Positions 14,050 through 16,029 of a stretch of DNA of 16,029 nt are shown one piece after another. The position numbers were made by a program, and so were the translations under genes. The stretch spans positions 1 through 16,029 of the forward strand of contig UQIB01000038.1 in the NCBI GenBank assembly GCA_900541015.1, written 5' to 3'. Numbering within the stretch: position 1 is the stretch's first letter; the number at the start of each line of letters is the position of its first letter. The stretch is from an uncultured Collinsella sp. (GTDB lineage Bacteria > Actinomycetota > Coriobacteriia > Coriobacteriales > Coriobacteriaceae). The notes under the pieces are model-generated. The model was not told the origin of the DNA. It ran no database searches and saw only the letters and a list, made by a program, of their open reading frames with translations.

Positions 14050-15003
14050 ATGGACAAGGCTGCATCTACCGGCCATTCGGACCGTTGCCGCATCGTCGTC
14101 GATACCTGCTGCGACTTTAGCCCCGAGGTCGCCGCGAACCTCGATGTCGATATCTTGGGCTTCCCCTTCATTATCGATGGCGAAGAGCGCACGGATGACA
14201 TCTGGTCGAGCATCACACCCAAGGAGTTCTACGACCGGATGCGCGCCGGTGCCCGCGTGTCCACCTCGGCTGTGTCGCTCGGTCGCTATATCGAGTTCTT
14301 TACCGAGTGCGCCAAAGAGGGCACGCCCACGGTCTACCTGTGCTTTACCTCGGCGCTGTCGTCGAGCTACAACTCCGCGTGCCAGGCGGCAGATGCCGTG
14401 CGCGCCGAGTATCCCGATTTTGAGCTGTACGTGGTCGACAACGCTCTGCCCTGTGCGACCGGCGCGCTCTTGGCGCTCGAGGCCGTGCGCCAGCGTTCGG
14501 CGGGACTGACCGCCAAGCAGCTGGTCGATTGGGCAAACGAGGCAAAGACCTACGTCCACGGCTACTTTACGCTCGAGAGCTTCGACGCACTGGCTGCCGG
14601 CGGCCGCATTCCGCCCGCGGCGGCGCAGCTCACGGCAAAGCTCGATGTCAAGCCCGAGCTCTCCTACGACCTTGCCGGCTCGCTGTCGCTGATCGGCGTC
14701 AACCGCGGCCGCAAGAAGGCGCTCAAGTCCATTCTCAAGTCGTTCCGCGAGAACTACGTGCCCGACCGCACTATGCCCATCGCAATCATGACGGCCGATG
14801 CCGAGAAGGACGGCGACTGGCTCGAAGCTGCCATCCGCAAGGAGGAGGGCTGCGCCGACGTCACGATCATTCGCAGCTCCGTGGGTCCCACCATTGGCTC
14901 GCATGTGGGCCCCGGCATGGTGGCCTGCGCGTTTTGGGGTAAGAACCGCGCCGACAAGGCGTCGCTTTCCGATCGCATCGCCCGCCGCGTGCGCGGTCAG
15001 TAG
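14050..15003 (+). CDS. DegV family fatty-acid-binding protein
   Basis: DegV proteins are cytoplasmic two-domain proteins that bind a fatty acid; FakB members present it to the kinase FakA for phosphorylation. The N-terminus reads RIVVDTCCDFSPEVAANLDV, close to the usual DSTCDLS start. The ligand-site segments RVSTSAVS (69-76) and SALSSSYNSA (101-110) are present. The family's VIDS-like segment reads VVDNALPCATG and is followed by LAAGGRIP. The 317-residue length is a little above the usual 280-290. I choose ATG 14050 over the TTG at 14047, because AAGGAG (14036-14041) is then eight bases away. Whether it works with a FakA kinase is unknown, as none is in view. Confidence 0.9.
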   Translation: MDKAASTGHSDRCRIVVDTCCDFSPEVAANLDVDILGFPFIIDGEERTDDIWSSITPKEFYDRMRAGARVSTSAVSLGRYIEFFTECAKEGTPTVYLCFTSALSSSYNSACQAADAVRAEYPDFELYVVDNALPCATGALLALEAVRQRSAGLTAKQLVDWANEAKTYVHGYFTLESFDALAAGGRIPPAAAQLTAKLDVKPELSYDLAGSLSLIGVNRGRKKALKSILKSFRENYVPDRTMPIAIMTADAEKDGDWLEAAIRKEEGCADVTIIRSSVGPTIGSHVGPGMVACAFWGKNRADKASLSDRIARRVRGQ

Positions 15004-15100
15004 GCAAGTAACGCGGCCGTAATCGATCCCAACTACAGCCCAAACGCTGGCACCGAGTATTCAACCTGGTAACAACACCCAACCCAAAAGGAAAGGTTTC

Positions 15101-16029
15101 ATGGCAAACAAGCTCTCCGTCGCATTTATCGGCACCGGAATCATGGGTGCCCCCATCGCCGGTCACATCCTGGATGCCGGCTATCCCGTCACGGTCAACA
15201 ACCGCACCAAGTCCAAGGCTGCAGCGCTCGTTGAGCGCGGTGCCGTCTGGGCCGATACGCCGGCAGATGCCGCGGCTAACGCCGATGTCGTCTTTACCAT
15301 GGTGGGTTATCCCTCCGAGGTCGAGGAGCTCTACCTGGCGGGCGACGGTCTGCTCGCGTGCACTAAGCCCGGCGCGGTCCTGATCGACCTTACCACGAGC
15401 TCGCCCGAGCTAGCGCGCGACATTGCCGAGGCCGCCCAGGTTTCTGGTCGCATGGCGTTTGACTGCCCCGTCACCGGCGGCGAGTCGGGTGCTATCGCTG
15501 GCACGCTCACGGCTATCGTGGGCGCTACCGAGAACGACATCGCGCCGGTCCGCGATATCCTTTCCACCTTTGCGGCAACCATCTGCTGCTTCGACGGCGC
15601 CGGCAAGGGCCAGGCTGCCAAGCTCGCCAACCAGGTGTCGCTGGGCGCCTGCATGGTTGGCATGGCAGACGCCATGGCATTTGCCGAGCTGAGCGGCCTT
15701 GACGTGGAGAAGACCCGACAGATGATCCTGGGCGGCACCGGTAAGTCCGGCGCCATGGAGAGCCTGGCGCCCAAGGCGCTCGACGGCGACTACAAGCCCG
15801 GCTTTATGGTCGAGCACTTCATCAAGGACCTGCGTCTGGCGCTCGCCTACGCCGACGACCGCGAGCTCGCGCTGCCCGGCGCCGACGTGGCCTTTACGCT
15901 CTATGACATGCTCGACGCCATCGGTGGCGCCAAGCTGGGCACCCAGGCCATCACGGTCCTCTACAAGGAGGAGGCCGACGCCATCGCCGCCGGTCTGGAC
16001 TGGTCGCAGTATCGTCCCGAGGAGCACGG
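15101..16029 (+). CDS. NAD(P)-dependent 3-hydroxyisobutyrate dehydrogenase family protein (3' end cut off)
   Basis: This beta-hydroxyacid dehydrogenase family oxidises or reduces short hydroxy acids such as 3-hydroxyisobutyrate or tartronate semialdehyde. The frame runs from ATG 15101 to the window edge (309 codons, no stop yet). The N-terminal Rossmann motif is FIGTGIMGAPIA (G11, G13, G16), the substrate-binding motif is DCPVTGGESGAIAG (121-134), and the catalytic Lys is expected at K174 in GQAAKLANQV with Asn177 nearby. The length already slightly exceeds the usual 290-300, so the stop should be close. AGGAAAGG precedes the start. The exact substrate cannot be read; succinic semialdehyde reductase or GarR-like activity are alternatives. 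The 97-nt gap after degV shows no clear promoter or terminator. Confidence 0.88.
   Translation, partial: MANKLSVAFIGTGIMGAPIAGHILDAGYPVTVNNRTKSKAAALVERGAVWADTPADAAANADVVFTMVGYPSEVEELYLAGDGLLACTKPGAVLIDLTTSSPELARDIAEAAQVSGRMAFDCPVTGGESGAIAGTLTAIVGATENDIAPVRDILSTFAATICCFDGAGKGQAAKLANQVSLGACMVGMADAMAFAELSGLDVEKTRQMILGGTGKSGAMESLAPKALDGDYKPGFMVEHFIKDLRLALAYADDRELALPGADVAFTLYDMLDAIGGAKLGTQAITVLYKEEADAIAAGLDWSQYRPEEH

Overview
The window is GC-rich DNA with dense, mostly plus-strand genes. It looks like a Coriobacteriia genome, most likely Collinsella or a close relative. That placement is an inference from gene content (tat plus hypAB, an archaeal-type topoisomerase IA, a tmk-holB-ricT cluster), GTG/TTG starts and charged low-complexity protein tails; there is no rRNA or other phylogenetic marker here. 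Nearly all genes are housekeeping. I see no IS element, prophage, CRISPR array, tRNA or rRNA.

Layout. Positions 1-147 hold the end of an aminotransferase. A lone STAS-domain anti-sigma-factor antagonist follows (199-513). Next is a Tat/hydrogenase-maturation block: tatA/B-like (668-1267), tatC (1267-2061), hypA (2068-2424) and hypB (2480-3163). A large type IA topoisomerase (3218-5809) carries the archaeal-style active site GLISYPRVDNT, C-terminal zinc ribbons and a Lys-rich tail. A membrane-anchored zinc-ribbon protein (5961-6941) is the only minus-strand gene, and a copy of the same palindromic repeat lies on each side of it (5874-5940 and 7009-7078). The plus strand resumes with the replication/RNA cluster tmk (7182-7865), holB (7867-8994) and ricT/PSP1 (8985-10685). 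A ComFC-type phosphoribosyltransferase (10788-11594) follows, with its ribosome binding site buried in a perfect 12-bp hairpin. A long non-coding leader (11595-12059), starting at a TATAAT promoter, precedes a solute-binding-like lipoprotein (12060-13067). The window closes with long-form hpf (13385-13969), degV (14050-15003) and a 3-hydroxyisobutyrate-dehydrogenase-family gene that runs off the end (15101-16029).

How the genes work together. Tat exports folded cofactor proteins and HypA/HypB load nickel into hydrogenase, so those four genes plausibly serve anaerobic redox enzymes encoded elsewhere. Tmk, HolB and RicT follow the order seen in the Bacillus tmk-holB-yaaT region and link dTTP supply, the clamp loader and an RNA-processing factor. 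HPF hibernates ribosomes in stationary phase, and DegV proteins bind fatty acids.

I found no clearly new multi-gene system. The most interesting signals are non-coding: the paired palindromic repeats, the hairpin that covers the comFC ribosome binding site, the structured leader before the lipoprotein, and a recurring GGGGTATNA(A/T) motif before three genes. Among proteins, the unusual points are the archaeal-type TopA and the long charged tails of RicT and TatA.
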